Positions 36,628-45,800 of a stretch of DNA of 64,000 nucleotides are shown here, piece after piece; position 1 is the first letter of the stretch; every line of letters begins with the position of its first letter. The notes beneath the pieces are model-generated. The model saw only the letters and a list, made by a program, of their open reading frames with translations, made no database searches and was not told where the DNA came from. This DNA comes from Aegicerativicinus sediminis (GTDB lineage Bacteria; Bacteroidota; Bacteroidia; Flavobacteriales; Flavobacteriaceae): the NCBI RefSeq assembly GCF_015476115.1, contig NZ_CP064295.1, positions 3,404,001 through 3,468,000 of the forward strand, given 5' to 3'. Both the position numbers and the translations under genes were made by a program.

Positions 36628-38895
36628 ATGGGTAGAACATTGTTAAAAATTAGTTTCCTAACTCTAATAAGTGCAGTGCTTATTACTTGCAAAGAGTCAA
36701 CAGAAAGTTCTCCCCAAATAGATTCTGAAGAAATTTCAACTACCGAAGAAACTTTAGATTTCCCATTTTATAATACCGAATTGACCATTGATGAAAGAGT
36801 TGTGGATTTAATTTCCCGTCTAACATTGGAAGAAAAAATTCTTCAAATGATGAACGGTACTCCAGCAATTGAAAGGCTTGGAATTCCTCCTTATGACTAT
36901 TGGAATGAGGCTCTTCATGGAGTTGGGAGGGCTGCAGCTGCAACCGTTTTCCCTCAGGCAATAGGACTTGGTGCCACATTTGACCCTGACTTAACATATC
37001 GTGTTTCGTCGGCAATTTCGGATGAAGCTAGGGCATTGTATAACGCTACTAGTGATAAAGGTTATTATAATCAGTACAATGGTTTGACATTTTGGACACC
37101 GAATATCAATATATTTCGGGATCCGAGGTGGGGAAGAGGGCAAGAAACTTATGGGGAAGACCCATATCTAACTTCCATCTTAGGCACCGCTTTTGTAAAA
37201 GGCCTACAAGGAGATAATCCCAATTATTTAAAGACTGCTGCGTGTGCTAAGCATTTTGCCGTTCATAGTGGTCCGGAACAGGTAAGACATGAATTTAATG
37301 CAGAAGTAAATAACAAAGATTTATGGGAAACTTATTTACCAGCATTTGAAGCCCTTGTCGAAGCTAACGTTGAGTCCGTGATGTGCGCTTACAATCGCGT
37401 TAATGGTGAACCATGTTGTTCAGATAATTTTTTACTTACTGAAATACTTAGAGATAAATGGAATTTTGAAGGTCATATTTTAACTGATTGTGGCGCTCTT
37501 GAAGACTATTTTAAAGATAATGGTCATGGCGTGGTTACTAATGATTATGAGGCTGCTGCCTTAGCCGTGAAAAATGGGGTTAGTCTTAATTGCGGAGGAA
37601 CATTTAATTCACTAAATAGGGCAATTAAAAAAGGATTAATTAATGAAGAAGATATCGATAACCAATTAGCATTGTTGTTGAGAACCAGATTTAAATTGGG
37701 CTTGTTTGATCCTAAGGGAAGTAATCCCTATGATTCTATTTCTATCGACATTGTTAATGGTAAAGAAAATAGGGCATTAGCACGTGAAGCGGCACAAAAA
37801 AGTATTGTCTTATTAAAAAATAATGGGGTGCTTCCTTTAAAAAATAATCTCTCCAAATATTTTGTCACCGGCCCAAATGCAACAAGTGTAGAAGCGCTTT
37901 TAGGAAATTATTACGGGGTCAATTCAAATTTAGTTACAATTTTAGAGGGTATTAGTGCTGCTATAGAGCCAACCAGTCAACTTCAATATAGACTTGGCGC
38001 AATGTTGAATCAACCAGCGATCAATCCTATTAATTATGCAATCGGACATGCGGGCAATAGCGATGTTTCTATTGTTGTTTTAGGCTTAACTAGCACGCTT
38101 CAAGGAGAGGAGGGTGACTCTATTGATTCATCCACCGCAGGGGATCGGTTAGATTATAATTTACCGGAAAATCAAATATATTACCTTAAAAAATTAAAAG
38201 AAGCAGCTGATAAAAATCCGAATGATAGTAATCCTATTATCGCGATAATCACGGGAGGAAGCCCGATAAACCTTGAAGAAGTTCAACAGCTTGCTGATGC
38301 GATACTATTTGTTTGGTATCCTGGTGAGGAAGGAGGAAATGCCGTGGCAGATATACTTTTTGGCAAAGTATCCCCATCGGGTAGATTACCAATAACGTTT
38401 CCAAAATCATTGGAGCAACTTCCTCCATATGAAGATTATTCAATGAAAGGTAGAACATATAAGTATATGGAGTCAGATCCTATGTATCCTTTCGGTTATG
38501 GGTTAAGCTACACAAACTTTACTTATAGTGGTGCATCTACTTCTTCGGAATCCATTACACAAGGGGATAAGCTAGGAATAAATGTCACAGTTACGAATTC
38601 AGGAGATATTAAATCAGATGAAGTAGTTCAATTATACATTTCACATGTAGATGCTTCTGAAACGGTCCCGAATTACGAGTTTGTAAAAACTAAGCGCATA
38701 TCCTTGGATTCTGGTTCTTCTGCTAATCTGAATTTTGAATTAGAATCAACGGATTTACAAATTGTTACACAAGAAGGCACAAAGGTCTTTGAACCTGGAG
38801 AAGTAAAAATCTATATTGGCGGTTCTAGCCCATTGAAAAGAAGTGCAGAATTAGGTGCTTCACAAATGGCAGAACTAGAAATTACCATGAAATAA
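36628..38895 (+). CDS. GH3 beta-xylosidase, lipoprotein
   Basis: 755 residues with lipobox LITC (Cys21). Domains: GH3 N-terminal barrel (about 50-380; WNEALHGVGRA, FWTPNINIFRDPRWGRGQET, nucleophile D287 in ILTDCGALEDYF), GH3 C-terminal sandwich (about 390-620; SIVLLKNNGVLPL, the candidate acid/base region GLTSTLQGEEGDSI), and a fibronectin III-like domain to the end (PFGYGLSYTNF, VVQLYISHVDAS). The TDCGA nucleophile context is the beta-xylosidase type rather than glucosidase SDW. It removes xylose from non-reducing ends at the surface or in the periplasm. The esterase gene follows after 13 bases. Confidence 0.93.
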   Translation: MGRTLLKISFLTLISAVLITCKESTESSPQIDSEEISTTEETLDFPFYNTELTIDERVVDLISRLTLEEKILQMMNGTPAIERLGIPPYDYWNEALHGVGRAAAATVFPQAIGLGATFDPDLTYRVSSAISDEARALYNATSDKGYYNQYNGLTFWTPNINIFRDPRWGRGQETYGEDPYLTSILGTAFVKGLQGDNPNYLKTAACAKHFAVHSGPEQVRHEFNAEVNNKDLWETYLPAFEALVEANVESVMCAYNRVNGEPCCSDNFLLTEILRDKWNFEGHILTDCGALEDYFKDNGHGVVTNDYEAAALAVKNGVSLNCGGTFNSLNRAIKKGLINEEDIDNQLALLLRTRFKLGLFDPKGSNPYDSISIDIVNGKENRALAREAAQKSIVLLKNNGVLPLKNNLSKYFVTGPNATSVEALLGNYYGVNSNLVTILEGISAAIEPTSQLQYRLGAMLNQPAINPINYAIGHAGNSDVSIVVLGLTSTLQGEEGDSIDSSTAGDRLDYNLPENQIYYLKKLKEAADKNPNDSNPIIAIITGGSPINLEEVQQLADAILFVWYPGEEGGNAVADILFGKVSPSGRLPITFPKSLEQLPPYEDYSMKGRTYKYMESDPMYPFGYGLSYTNFTYSGASTSSESITQGDKLGINVTVTNSGDIKSDEVVQLYISHVDASETVPNYEFVKTKRISLDSGSSANLNFELESTDLQIVTQEGTKVFEPGEVKIYIGGSSPLKRSAELGASQMAELEITMK

Positions 38896-38908
38896 ATCAT
38901 TAATATCA

Positions 38909-40879
38909 ATGAAACAATTTCAATACTCTTTGTTAATCATTATTGCATTCCTCCTAAGTCTTAGCATGGATGCACAAGTTAGATTGCCAAAATTAATCAG
39001 TGATGGACTAGTATTACAACGGGATTCAGAAGTTATTATATGGGGTTGGGCAAGTGCAAATGAAAAAGTCGCTGTCGACTTTAATGGTAAAAAATACAGA
39101 ACCACCGCGAACAAAGATGGGAATTGGAGTGTGAAAATGCGAAAAATGAAATCTGGAGGCCCATATCAAATGAAAGTTTCCGGAAAAAATGAAGTTATAA
39201 TAAAGGATATTTTAATAGGTGATGTTTGGTTATGTACGGGTCAATCTAATATGGTACATCAAATGGATATCCACGATGTTCTATATGAACTGGAAATAGC
39301 AACGGCAAATAACCCTGAAATACGTCATTTCAAAGTTCCAACAACACCAAGTATATCTGGTCCCCAGCAAGATTTGCAAGATGGTGAGTGGCAAAAAGCC
39401 GTAGGTGAAGAGGTGAGACCATTTTCTGCAGTCGCCTATTTTTTTGCGAAACGAATTTATGAAAAGAACAAAATTCCTATTGGTTTAGTAAATGCCAGCG
39501 TAGGAGGAACTCCAATCGAAGCTTGGATACCTAAGGAAGGTTATAAGAATTTTTATGACATACTTAAAATCATTGAAGAAAATAAGGATACTGCATTTGT
39601 GAATGGCCAAAGAAGAAACCGACCAAGTTTTAATGGCTATTCTAATGAGGTTAGAGATAAAGGATTAATCGGGCCATTACCTTGGTTTGATGTGAAGTTT
39701 AAACCTAAAGATTGGAGGAGAATTAATATTCCTGGCTATTGGGAAGATCAGGGAGCAAAAGATTTAAACGGTGTGGTTTGGTATAGGAGAGAAATTGAAA
39801 TACCTAAATATATGGTTGGCAAAAAAGCACGTGTTTTCCTAGGAAGAATTATAGATGCGGATGAACTTTATATTAACGGTGTTAAGGTTGGGAACAAAAC
39901 TTACCAGTATCCACAAAGACGATATAATATACCTGATACACTTTTAAAGCCTGGTAAAAATACTTTTGTAGTTCGCGTAACTAACAACTTTGGCAAGGGA
40001 GGTTTTGTACCTGACAAACCTTATTATATTTTCACACAAAAGGATACTGTTGATTTAAAAGGATATTGGCAATATAAAGTCGGTGAAGTATTTGAGCCTA
40101 TTGATTTTTCGAACTTTTCAAATAGGAATTCTAACAGCTCAAGACCTAGAAGGATAAATCCTCAAAATGAACCTACATCCCTTTACAATGGTATGATTGC
40201 CCCTTATAGGCAACTTCCCATTAAAGGGATCCTATGGTATCAAGGGGAAAGTAATACTGGTCATCCAGAGTTATATAAAGGTTATATGGAAGCACTTGCA
40301 TCTGGGTTAAGAGAAGTTTTTAATAGTCCAAACATTCCCTTTATATATGCCCAACTTCCAAATTTTATGGATGTTGCCTATTTACCCTCAGAGAGTAATT
40401 GGGCGGAATTAAGAGATGCCCAATTGAAATCTCTATCTATTCCAAATTCTGTCATGACCGTAAATATTGATTTGGGAGAATGGAATGATATACATCCGGA
40501 CAATAAAAAGGATGTAGGTGAACGAATGGCTTTGGCTGCTTTAAAATTAGCATATAAAGAAGATGTCGTGTATTCTGGTCCGATTTATAAAAACTTTAAA
40601 CTAGATGGTAACAAGGTGTATTTATCATTTTCTCATATTGGTGGAGGATTAGAATCTAATGATGGAGAACCTTTAGGTGAATTTGCAATTGCAGGGGAAG
40701 ACGGAAAATACCATTGGGCCAAAGCAGAGATCATAGGAGACAAGGTTGTAGTATGGAATGAGGACATTCAGCATCCAAAGCACCTAAGATACGCATGGGC
40801 AGATAATCCGGATAATCCTAATTTGTATAATAAAGAGGGGTTGCCTGCCTCCCCATTCAGTATTGATTTATCTGAATAA
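38909..40879 (+). CDS. sialate O-acetylesterase-like SGNH acetyl esterase
   Basis: 656 residues with a signal peptide (MKQFQYSLLIIIAFLLSLSMDAQ). The SGNH hydrolase core has nucleophile S113 in CTGQSNMVH, an oxyanion motif WYQGESNTGHPELY (about 435) and the catalytic D-x-x-H region in EWNDIHPDNKKDVGER (about 530). A GH2-type jelly-roll domain interrupts it at about residues 265-365 (GVVWYRREIEIPKY, ELYINGVKVG). The family is named after sialic acid esterases, but in plant-glycan loci it acts as acetyl-xylan esterase, which the GH3/GH10 context supports. It is the second gene of the GH3 operon. Confidence 0.9.
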   Translation: MKQFQYSLLIIIAFLLSLSMDAQVRLPKLISDGLVLQRDSEVIIWGWASANEKVAVDFNGKKYRTTANKDGNWSVKMRKMKSGGPYQMKVSGKNEVIIKDILIGDVWLCTGQSNMVHQMDIHDVLYELEIATANNPEIRHFKVPTTPSISGPQQDLQDGEWQKAVGEEVRPFSAVAYFFAKRIYEKNKIPIGLVNASVGGTPIEAWIPKEGYKNFYDILKIIEENKDTAFVNGQRRNRPSFNGYSNEVRDKGLIGPLPWFDVKFKPKDWRRINIPGYWEDQGAKDLNGVVWYRREIEIPKYMVGKKARVFLGRIIDADELYINGVKVGNKTYQYPQRRYNIPDTLLKPGKNTFVVRVTNNFGKGGFVPDKPYYIFTQKDTVDLKGYWQYKVGEVFEPIDFSNFSNRNSNSSRPRRINPQNEPTSLYNGMIAPYRQLPIKGILWYQGESNTGHPELYKGYMEALASGLREVFNSPNIPFIYAQLPNFMDVAYLPSESNWAELRDAQLKSLSIPNSVMTVNIDLGEWNDIHPDNKKDVGERMALAALKLAYKEDVVYSGPIYKNFKLDGNKVYLSFSHIGGGLESNDGEPLGEFAIAGEDGKYHWAKAEIIGDKVVVWNEDIQHPKHLRYAWADNPDNPNLYNKEGLPASPFSIDLSE

Positions 40880-40908
40880 GCTTTTACTGACAATTAAATA
40901 AAGAAGTG

Positions 40909-41946
40909 TTATTTTTTTCTTTGAGACGATTCTCTTACGAGTACCTCCGTATTTAAATAAGTTATTTGCTTAACTATTTCTACATCCTTTTTGGAATTTT
41001 TTAAGCTTTTCAGAATGATTTCGGCAGAAGTTTGCCCCATTTTAGAAGCAGGATGCGTTATAGTTGATAAGCCAGGATCGATAATATAAGAAATTGGATC
41101 ATTATTAAATCCTATCACCGCTAATTCATCAGGAACCTTAATACCAAATTTTTTAGCAGTTTGGATGGCACTTACTCCCAAAATATCTCCAGGAGCAAAA
41201 ATTCCATCTGGCAATTTTTTCAGTTTCAACAACTTTTCACTCGCCTTAACTGCTTCTTCATAAGTAATTCCTTTCACCTTAACTATAAGGTCCTGATCGA
41301 TTGGCAATTTATGGGCCTTAAGAGCCGCGAGATAACCTTGCTTACGCTCATGGTATATACTAAATTCTGAGCCTGCGGTAATATGGGCTATTCTTTTACA
41401 GCCTTGTGAAATTAAATGCTCGGTAGCTTTATAACCAGCATCAAAATTATTTATTACTACATGATAGGTGTCAAAATCAGATGGCACCCTATCAACAAAT
41501 ACCAAGGCTGTGTCATTATCCATGAATTTCTTGAAATGGGAAATATCCGTGGTTTCCATCGCAAGTGAACAAATTACTCCGCTTACCCTGTTATCATACA
41601 AGGACTTAGTTAAATTAACTTCCTCTTTATACGAATCATGAGATTGCATAATTAATACAGTATAACCTGCCTTTTGTGCCGCTATTTCAATACCGCTAAT
41701 TAATGAAGAAAGAAAAGGTTGGGTGACTGTCGGTAACAACACTCCAATAGTCTTCATTTTATTACCACGTAAACTTGCCGCAAGGTTGTTTGGGCGGTAA
41801 CCCATTTCCTCTGCAGTTTGCTTAATTTTCGCAATGGTTTTTTTATTTATTGTAGGGTGATCTTTTAAACCCCTTGAAATTGTTGAAGTTGCCAAATTTA
41901 ATTTTTTGGCAATATCGTAGATCGTAACCTCGTTGTGGGCCTTCAT
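40909..41946 (-). CDS. LacI family transcriptional regulator of the xylan locus
   Basis: 345 residues. The N-terminal helix-turn-helix (residues about 6-28; TIYDIAKKLNLATSTISRGL) and the LacI hinge helix (NNLAASLRG, about 52-62) precede the periplasmic-binding-protein-like effector domain (KTIGVLLPTVTQPFLSSLI, DRVPSDFDTYHVVINN, GIFAPGDILGVSA). Hinge residues of this type intercalate at a central CpG, and the six operators found in this locus are centred on CG in five cases. It is convergent with the esterase gene and divergent from the VCBS/ASPIC gene. Operator F lies in its own promoter, indicating autoregulation. The inducer is probably a xylo-oligosaccharide or xylose (inference). Confidence 0.92.
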   Translation of the reverse strand: MKAHNEVTIYDIAKKLNLATSTISRGLKDHPTINKKTIAKIKQTAEEMGYRPNNLAASLRGNKMKTIGVLLPTVTQPFLSSLISGIEIAAQKAGYTVLIMQSHDSYKEEVNLTKSLYDNRVSGVICSLAMETTDISHFKKFMDNDTALVFVDRVPSDFDTYHVVINNFDAGYKATEHLISQGCKRIAHITAGSEFSIYHERKQGYLAALKAHKLPIDQDLIVKVKGITYEEAVKASEKLLKLKKLPDGIFAPGDILGVSAIQTAKKFGIKVPDELAVIGFNNDPISYIIDPGLSTITHPASKMGQTSAEIILKSLKNSKKDVEIVKQITYLNTEVLVRESSQRKK

Positions 41947-41965
41947 TCTCAGTAAGTTTGGTAAT

Positions 41966-42005
41966 CAAATATACATTAATTTACAACAAAATTGCAACTG
42001 ATTGC
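41966..42005 (-). promoter_or_regulatory. LacI-type operator F with promoter of lacI-type gene (autoregulation)
   Basis: Operator GCAACTGATTGC lies at 41994-42005 (TG instead of CG at the centre, the weakest of the six). On the minus strand TTG (41997-41995) is followed after 21 bases by TATATTTG (41973-41966), a perfect TAnnTTTG box, 20 bases before the regulator's ATG. Confidence 0.72.
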
Positions 42006-42094
42006 AATTCCTTGGCTACTCAATTTGACTAGTTATATAAATAAATACAGAAAAATTGACCATTAAAACTTATGCAATCATTGATTCAATTTTT

Positions 42095-42116
42095 TACATT
42101 TGGGACAAACGGTTGC
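42095..42116 (+). promoter_or_regulatory. LacI-type operator E over transcription start of VCBS/ASPIC gene
   Basis: On the plus strand TACATTTG (42095-42102) is a perfect -7 box. Operator E reads ACAAACGGTTGC at 42105-42116, which is GCAACCGTTTGT on the minus strand. It covers the expected start site rather than the -33 element. The gene starts 39 bases further on. Confidence 0.68.
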
Positions 42117-42154
42117 AATTTGATGGCAATTTAATTGACTTATAAATCAGACTT

Positions 42155-45100
42155 ATGTGTAAAATTTGTTTCAAACTTTTAGCAATCCTTATAATCCTGC
42201 ATTCATGTGAAAAAGACGTTGTGAAGAAAAAAGAAACCAATGCAGAAACTCTTTTTTCATTAATTCCAAATGACCAAACACAAATTGATTTCACAAACTC
42301 CGTAGAAGAAACTAGCGATTTTAATGTACTCAATTATTATTATACCTATAATGGTGGTGGAGTCTCGCTTGGAGACATTAATAACGATGGATTAATAGAT
42401 GTTTATTTTACCTCTAATCAAAGGTCGAACAAACTTTATATAAATAAAGGAAATTTTAAGTTTGAAGATATTACGGATAATGCAAAAGTAAATGATTCTG
42501 AAGGTTGGACCACAGGCGTTAACATGATTGACATAAATAATGATGGATGGATGGATATCTATGTTTGTAAATCTGCTTCCTTAAACGATAACTTATTAAG
42601 ACGGAACAAGCTATTTGTAAATCAAAAAGACGGCACATTTAAGGAAGAGGCCAACAAATGGGGTATTGATGACGATGGTTTTTCCGTGCAGTCTTATTTT
42701 TTTGACTATGATAAAGACGGAGATTTAGACATGTACTTGATAAATCATAGAAGTGATTTTCTAAATTCCGTTAATCTTAAGGCGATTATAGAAGACAAAG
42801 ATTTTTATCCACAGACCTCGGATCATTTGTATAGAAATGAAGGCAATCGATTTGTCGATGTTACGCAGCAAAGTGGCATAATGAACAAGGAATTCAGTTT
42901 AAGTGCCTCAATAGGCGATTTTAATAATGACGGTTGGCTAGATGTCTTTGTTGCAAATGATTTTATCACTCCAGATAACTTATACATCAATAACAAAAAT
43001 GGCACTTTTTCCAACCAGGTTAATACTAAACTAAAGCACATTTCTTATAGCAGCATGGGTTCTGATGTTGCTGACATAAATAACGATTTTTTGCCAGATT
43101 TGCTTGTTTTGGAAATGTCTGCGGAAGACCATAAACGGGGCAAACAGAATATGGCCACAATGAATACTGAAGGATTTTGGTGGATTGTTGATGCCGGTTT
43201 CCATTACCCTTATATGTCTAATGTGTTGCAGCTGAATAATGGCAATGGGTATTTTAGTGATATAGCCCAAGTAGCAGGCGTTGCTAAAACTGATTGGAGT
43301 TGGGCACCCTTAATTGCAGATTTTGATGGAGATGGGTTTAAGGATATTTTCATAACTAATGGAATAAAGCGTGAAATCGCTAATCAGGACTTCGGCAAAT
43401 TTTTGGATGCCAATGAAGATTCGTTACAACATATGACGATCGATCAAATTTTAAATGAAATGCCTTCAGAAAAACTTCAAAATTATGCATTTAGGAATCA
43501 GAAAGATCTGACCTTTAAAAAGGTAGTAGAAGATTGGGGATTTGATGCTTCAGTCAATTCTAATGGAGTAGCTTATGGAGATTTAGACAATGATGGGGAC
43601 CTCGATTTGGTAATAAATAACTTGGATGACCAAGCAAGTATTTACAGAAATAATTCGGTCAACAATTATCTAAATATTGTATTAAAAGGAGATGATAAAA
43701 ATATAAATGCTATTGGGGCCAAAGTGAAAGTGTTTACAGATAGTGTTGAACAATATCAAGACTTGTATTTAGCCCGTGGTTATCAATCTTCTGTTTCACC
43801 AGTATTGAATTTTGGTGTCGGAGAAACTGAGAATATTAATAAAATAGAAATCGCCTGGGGTGATGGGGCCTTGTCAATTATGGAGAATGTTAAACCAAAC
43901 CAAACTCTAACTTTCGACAAAAGGAAGGCTTCTTCAAAAGGTAGCGAAACCGTATTGGAACCAAAGTCTTACATAACAAGGTTGGATCCGCGTGCCATTG
44001 GAATCGATTTCAAACATGAAGAGAATAATTTCAATGATTTTTCGAGACAAGTATTACTACCACAAAAGCAATCGCAACAAGGTCCAGCATTTACAACAGG
44101 GGACATAAATAATGATGGCCTAATCGACTTTTTTATAGGCGGTGCACTAGAACAAACTGGAGAAATTTATATACAAACATCGGAAGGGAAATTCAACAGG
44201 ATGGTCCAAAAAGCATTAGAAACCGATAAGGCATTTGAAGATAACGGAGCACATTTTTTTGATGTGGATGGTGATGGCGATGAAGATCTTTATGTTGCAA
44301 GTGGTGGTTATGAACTAAAAGAAAATGATCCATTATTGCAAGATCGACTATACATTAATGATGGAAGTGGCACATTTTTAAGGTCAAACGATTTACCAAT
44401 AATGTTAACTAGTACAAAAGCTATCACTTCATTCGATTATGACAGCGATGGGGATTTAGATGTCCTTGTTACTGGCCGAGTGGTTCCAGGCAAATATCCG
44501 ATAGCACCGAGATCTTATTTATTAAATAATTCAGAAGGCAAATTAGTCGATGTCACCAATGATGTTGCTCCAGAATTAATGGAACTCGGTATGGTAAACG
44601 ATATCATTTTATCTGACTACGATGGAGATAATGATAAAGATATCTTAGTTGTAGGCGAATGGATGCCTATAACTATTTTACAAAATTCGGGTGGCAAATT
44701 CACAAATCGAATGGAATTACCGTCTTTAGCCAATACTTCTGGCTGGTGGAATACAATATCTGAAATTGATTTTGACAACGATGGTGATATGGATTATTTC
44801 GTAGGCAATTTGGGTGGAAACAACAAATTTCATCCGTCAGCAGAAAAACCTCTTAAAATCTATGGGAATAATTTTGATAATGACGCTAATTATGATATGA
44901 TTTTGAGTAAGCTTTATAATGGCAATTTGGTACCGGTACGAGGAAAAGAATGCTCAACAAGTCAAAATGCATTTGTAAGTGAGAAAATCAAAACTTATAA
45001 GGAATTTGCGAATTCAACCCTAACTGAAATTTATGGAGAAGAAGAAATAAATAATTCTTATCATAAGACCGCTACTGAATTTGAATCTGTCTACCTTCAG

Positions 45101-45439
45101 AATAATGGTGGTGGAGACTTCACGATTAAGCATTTACCAACCATCGCACAACTTGGCCCCACCATGTCTTTTGCCTTTGCCGACATTAATAAGGATGGAC
45201 ATACAGATGTAATTGGCATAGGGGCAATACACGAAGCCGAAGTTGAAACTGTAAAATACGATTCCAACATTGGTTATATATTATTGGGCAATTCTAATGG
45301 TGGTTTGAGTCCTTTTAAAGATGTCAACTTCTACAATGACCTTAACGCAAAAAACATGGAATTAGTAACGGTTAGAGGTGAATCACATCTGTTTATAGCC
45401 AATAACGACCGACCTTTGACCATTTTTAAAATCAATTAA
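42155..45439 (+). CDS. large VCBS/FG-GAP repeat, ASPIC/UnbV-domain lipoprotein
   Basis: 1094 residues with lipobox LHSC (Cys18) followed by EKDVV. Many FG-GAP/VCBS calcium-binding repeats follow the pattern D-I/F-x-N-D-G-x-x-D (GDINNDGLIDVYF, IDINNDGWMDIYV, GDFNNDGWLDVFV, ADFDGDGFKDIFI, GDLDNDGDLDLVI, FDVDGDGDEDLYV, SDYDGDNDKDILV, ADINKDGHTDVIG). An ASPIC/UnbV segment is inserted at about 505-590 (GDDKNINAIGAKVKV, LARGYQSSVSPVLNFGVG). The beta-propellers are expected at the cell surface. The family has no proven enzymatic role. An operator in its promoter ties it to xylan use. Confidence 0.87.
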   Translation: MCKICFKLLAILIILHSCEKDVVKKKETNAETLFSLIPNDQTQIDFTNSVEETSDFNVLNYYYTYNGGGVSLGDINNDGLIDVYFTSNQRSNKLYINKGNFKFEDITDNAKVNDSEGWTTGVNMIDINNDGWMDIYVCKSASLNDNLLRRNKLFVNQKDGTFKEEANKWGIDDDGFSVQSYFFDYDKDGDLDMYLINHRSDFLNSVNLKAIIEDKDFYPQTSDHLYRNEGNRFVDVTQQSGIMNKEFSLSASIGDFNNDGWLDVFVANDFITPDNLYINNKNGTFSNQVNTKLKHISYSSMGSDVADINNDFLPDLLVLEMSAEDHKRGKQNMATMNTEGFWWIVDAGFHYPYMSNVLQLNNGNGYFSDIAQVAGVAKTDWSWAPLIADFDGDGFKDIFITNGIKREIANQDFGKFLDANEDSLQHMTIDQILNEMPSEKLQNYAFRNQKDLTFKKVVEDWGFDASVNSNGVAYGDLDNDGDLDLVINNLDDQASIYRNNSVNNYLNIVLKGDDKNINAIGAKVKVFTDSVEQYQDLYLARGYQSSVSPVLNFGVGETENINKIEIAWGDGALSIMENVKPNQTLTFDKRKASSKGSETVLEPKSYITRLDPRAIGIDFKHEENNFNDFSRQVLLPQKQSQQGPAFTTGDINNDGLIDFFIGGALEQTGEIYIQTSEGKFNRMVQKALETDKAFEDNGAHFFDVDGDGDEDLYVASGGYELKENDPLLQDRLYINDGSGTFLRSNDLPIMLTSTKAITSFDYDSDGDLDVLVTGRVVPGKYPIAPRSYLLNNSEGKLVDVTNDVAPELMELGMVNDIILSDYDGDNDKDILVVGEWMPITILQNSGGKFTNRMELPSLANTSGWWNTISEIDFDNDGDMDYFVGNLGGNNKFHPSAEKPLKIYGNNFDNDANYDMILSKLYNGNLVPVRGKECSTSQNAFVSEKIKTYKEFANSTLTEIYGEEEINNSYHKTATEFESVYLQNNGGGDFTIKHLPTIAQLGPTMSFAFADINKDGHTDVIGIGAIHEAEVETVKYDSNIGYILLGNSNGGLSPFKDVNFYNDLNAKNMELVTVRGESHLFIANNDRPLTIFKIN

Positions 45440-45502
45440 GAAATTATGCCAATTTCCTTTCTCTCGGATAAGGTTGAACATTTAAATAATGCCTAATTAA
45501 GA

Positions 45503-45537
45503 AAACAAAAAAGCTCCACTATTCCTAGTGAAGCTTT
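45503..45537 (-). terminator. terminator downstream of tRNA-Arg
   Basis: Minus-strand hairpin (45510-45521 with 45526-45537, 11 pairs and one C/A mismatch, 4-base loop) followed by a T-rich run opposite the A-tract at 45503-45512. It sits directly behind the tRNA 3' end. Confidence 0.75.
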
Positions 45538-45540
45538 CAG

Positions 45541-45614
45541 TGATCGCGACAGGATTCGAACCTGTGACCGTCTGCTTAGAAGGCAGATGCTCTATCCAGC
45601 TGAGCTACGCGACC
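45541..45614 (-). tRNA. tRNA-Arg(TCT)
   Basis: A complete 74-nt cloverleaf on the minus strand. The acceptor GGTCGCG pairs with CGCGATC, with discriminator A at 45541. The D arm has AGCTCAGCTGGATAGAGC, the anticodon stem TCTGC/GCAGA encloses the loop CTTCTAA with anticodon TCT, and the T arm contains GGTTCGAATCC. CCA is not encoded. This and the terminator are the main content of the 361-bp gap 45440-45800, together with the presumed promoter of the isomerase gene. Confidence 0.95.
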
Positions 45615-45800
45615 ATTTCGCTATCGTTTTGCGAAAAGCGCTGCAAATATAATGACATAGTTTAAAGTAAACAACTTATAATTTCGCATTTTTCAATTTA
45701 TGGATTTACCTTTAAAATAATTGTAAAATCCTGAGTATTTAAACAATTTTTTAAAGACTAATCGTAATTTTGCGGCTTGTCCTAAACAAACTACTGTACA

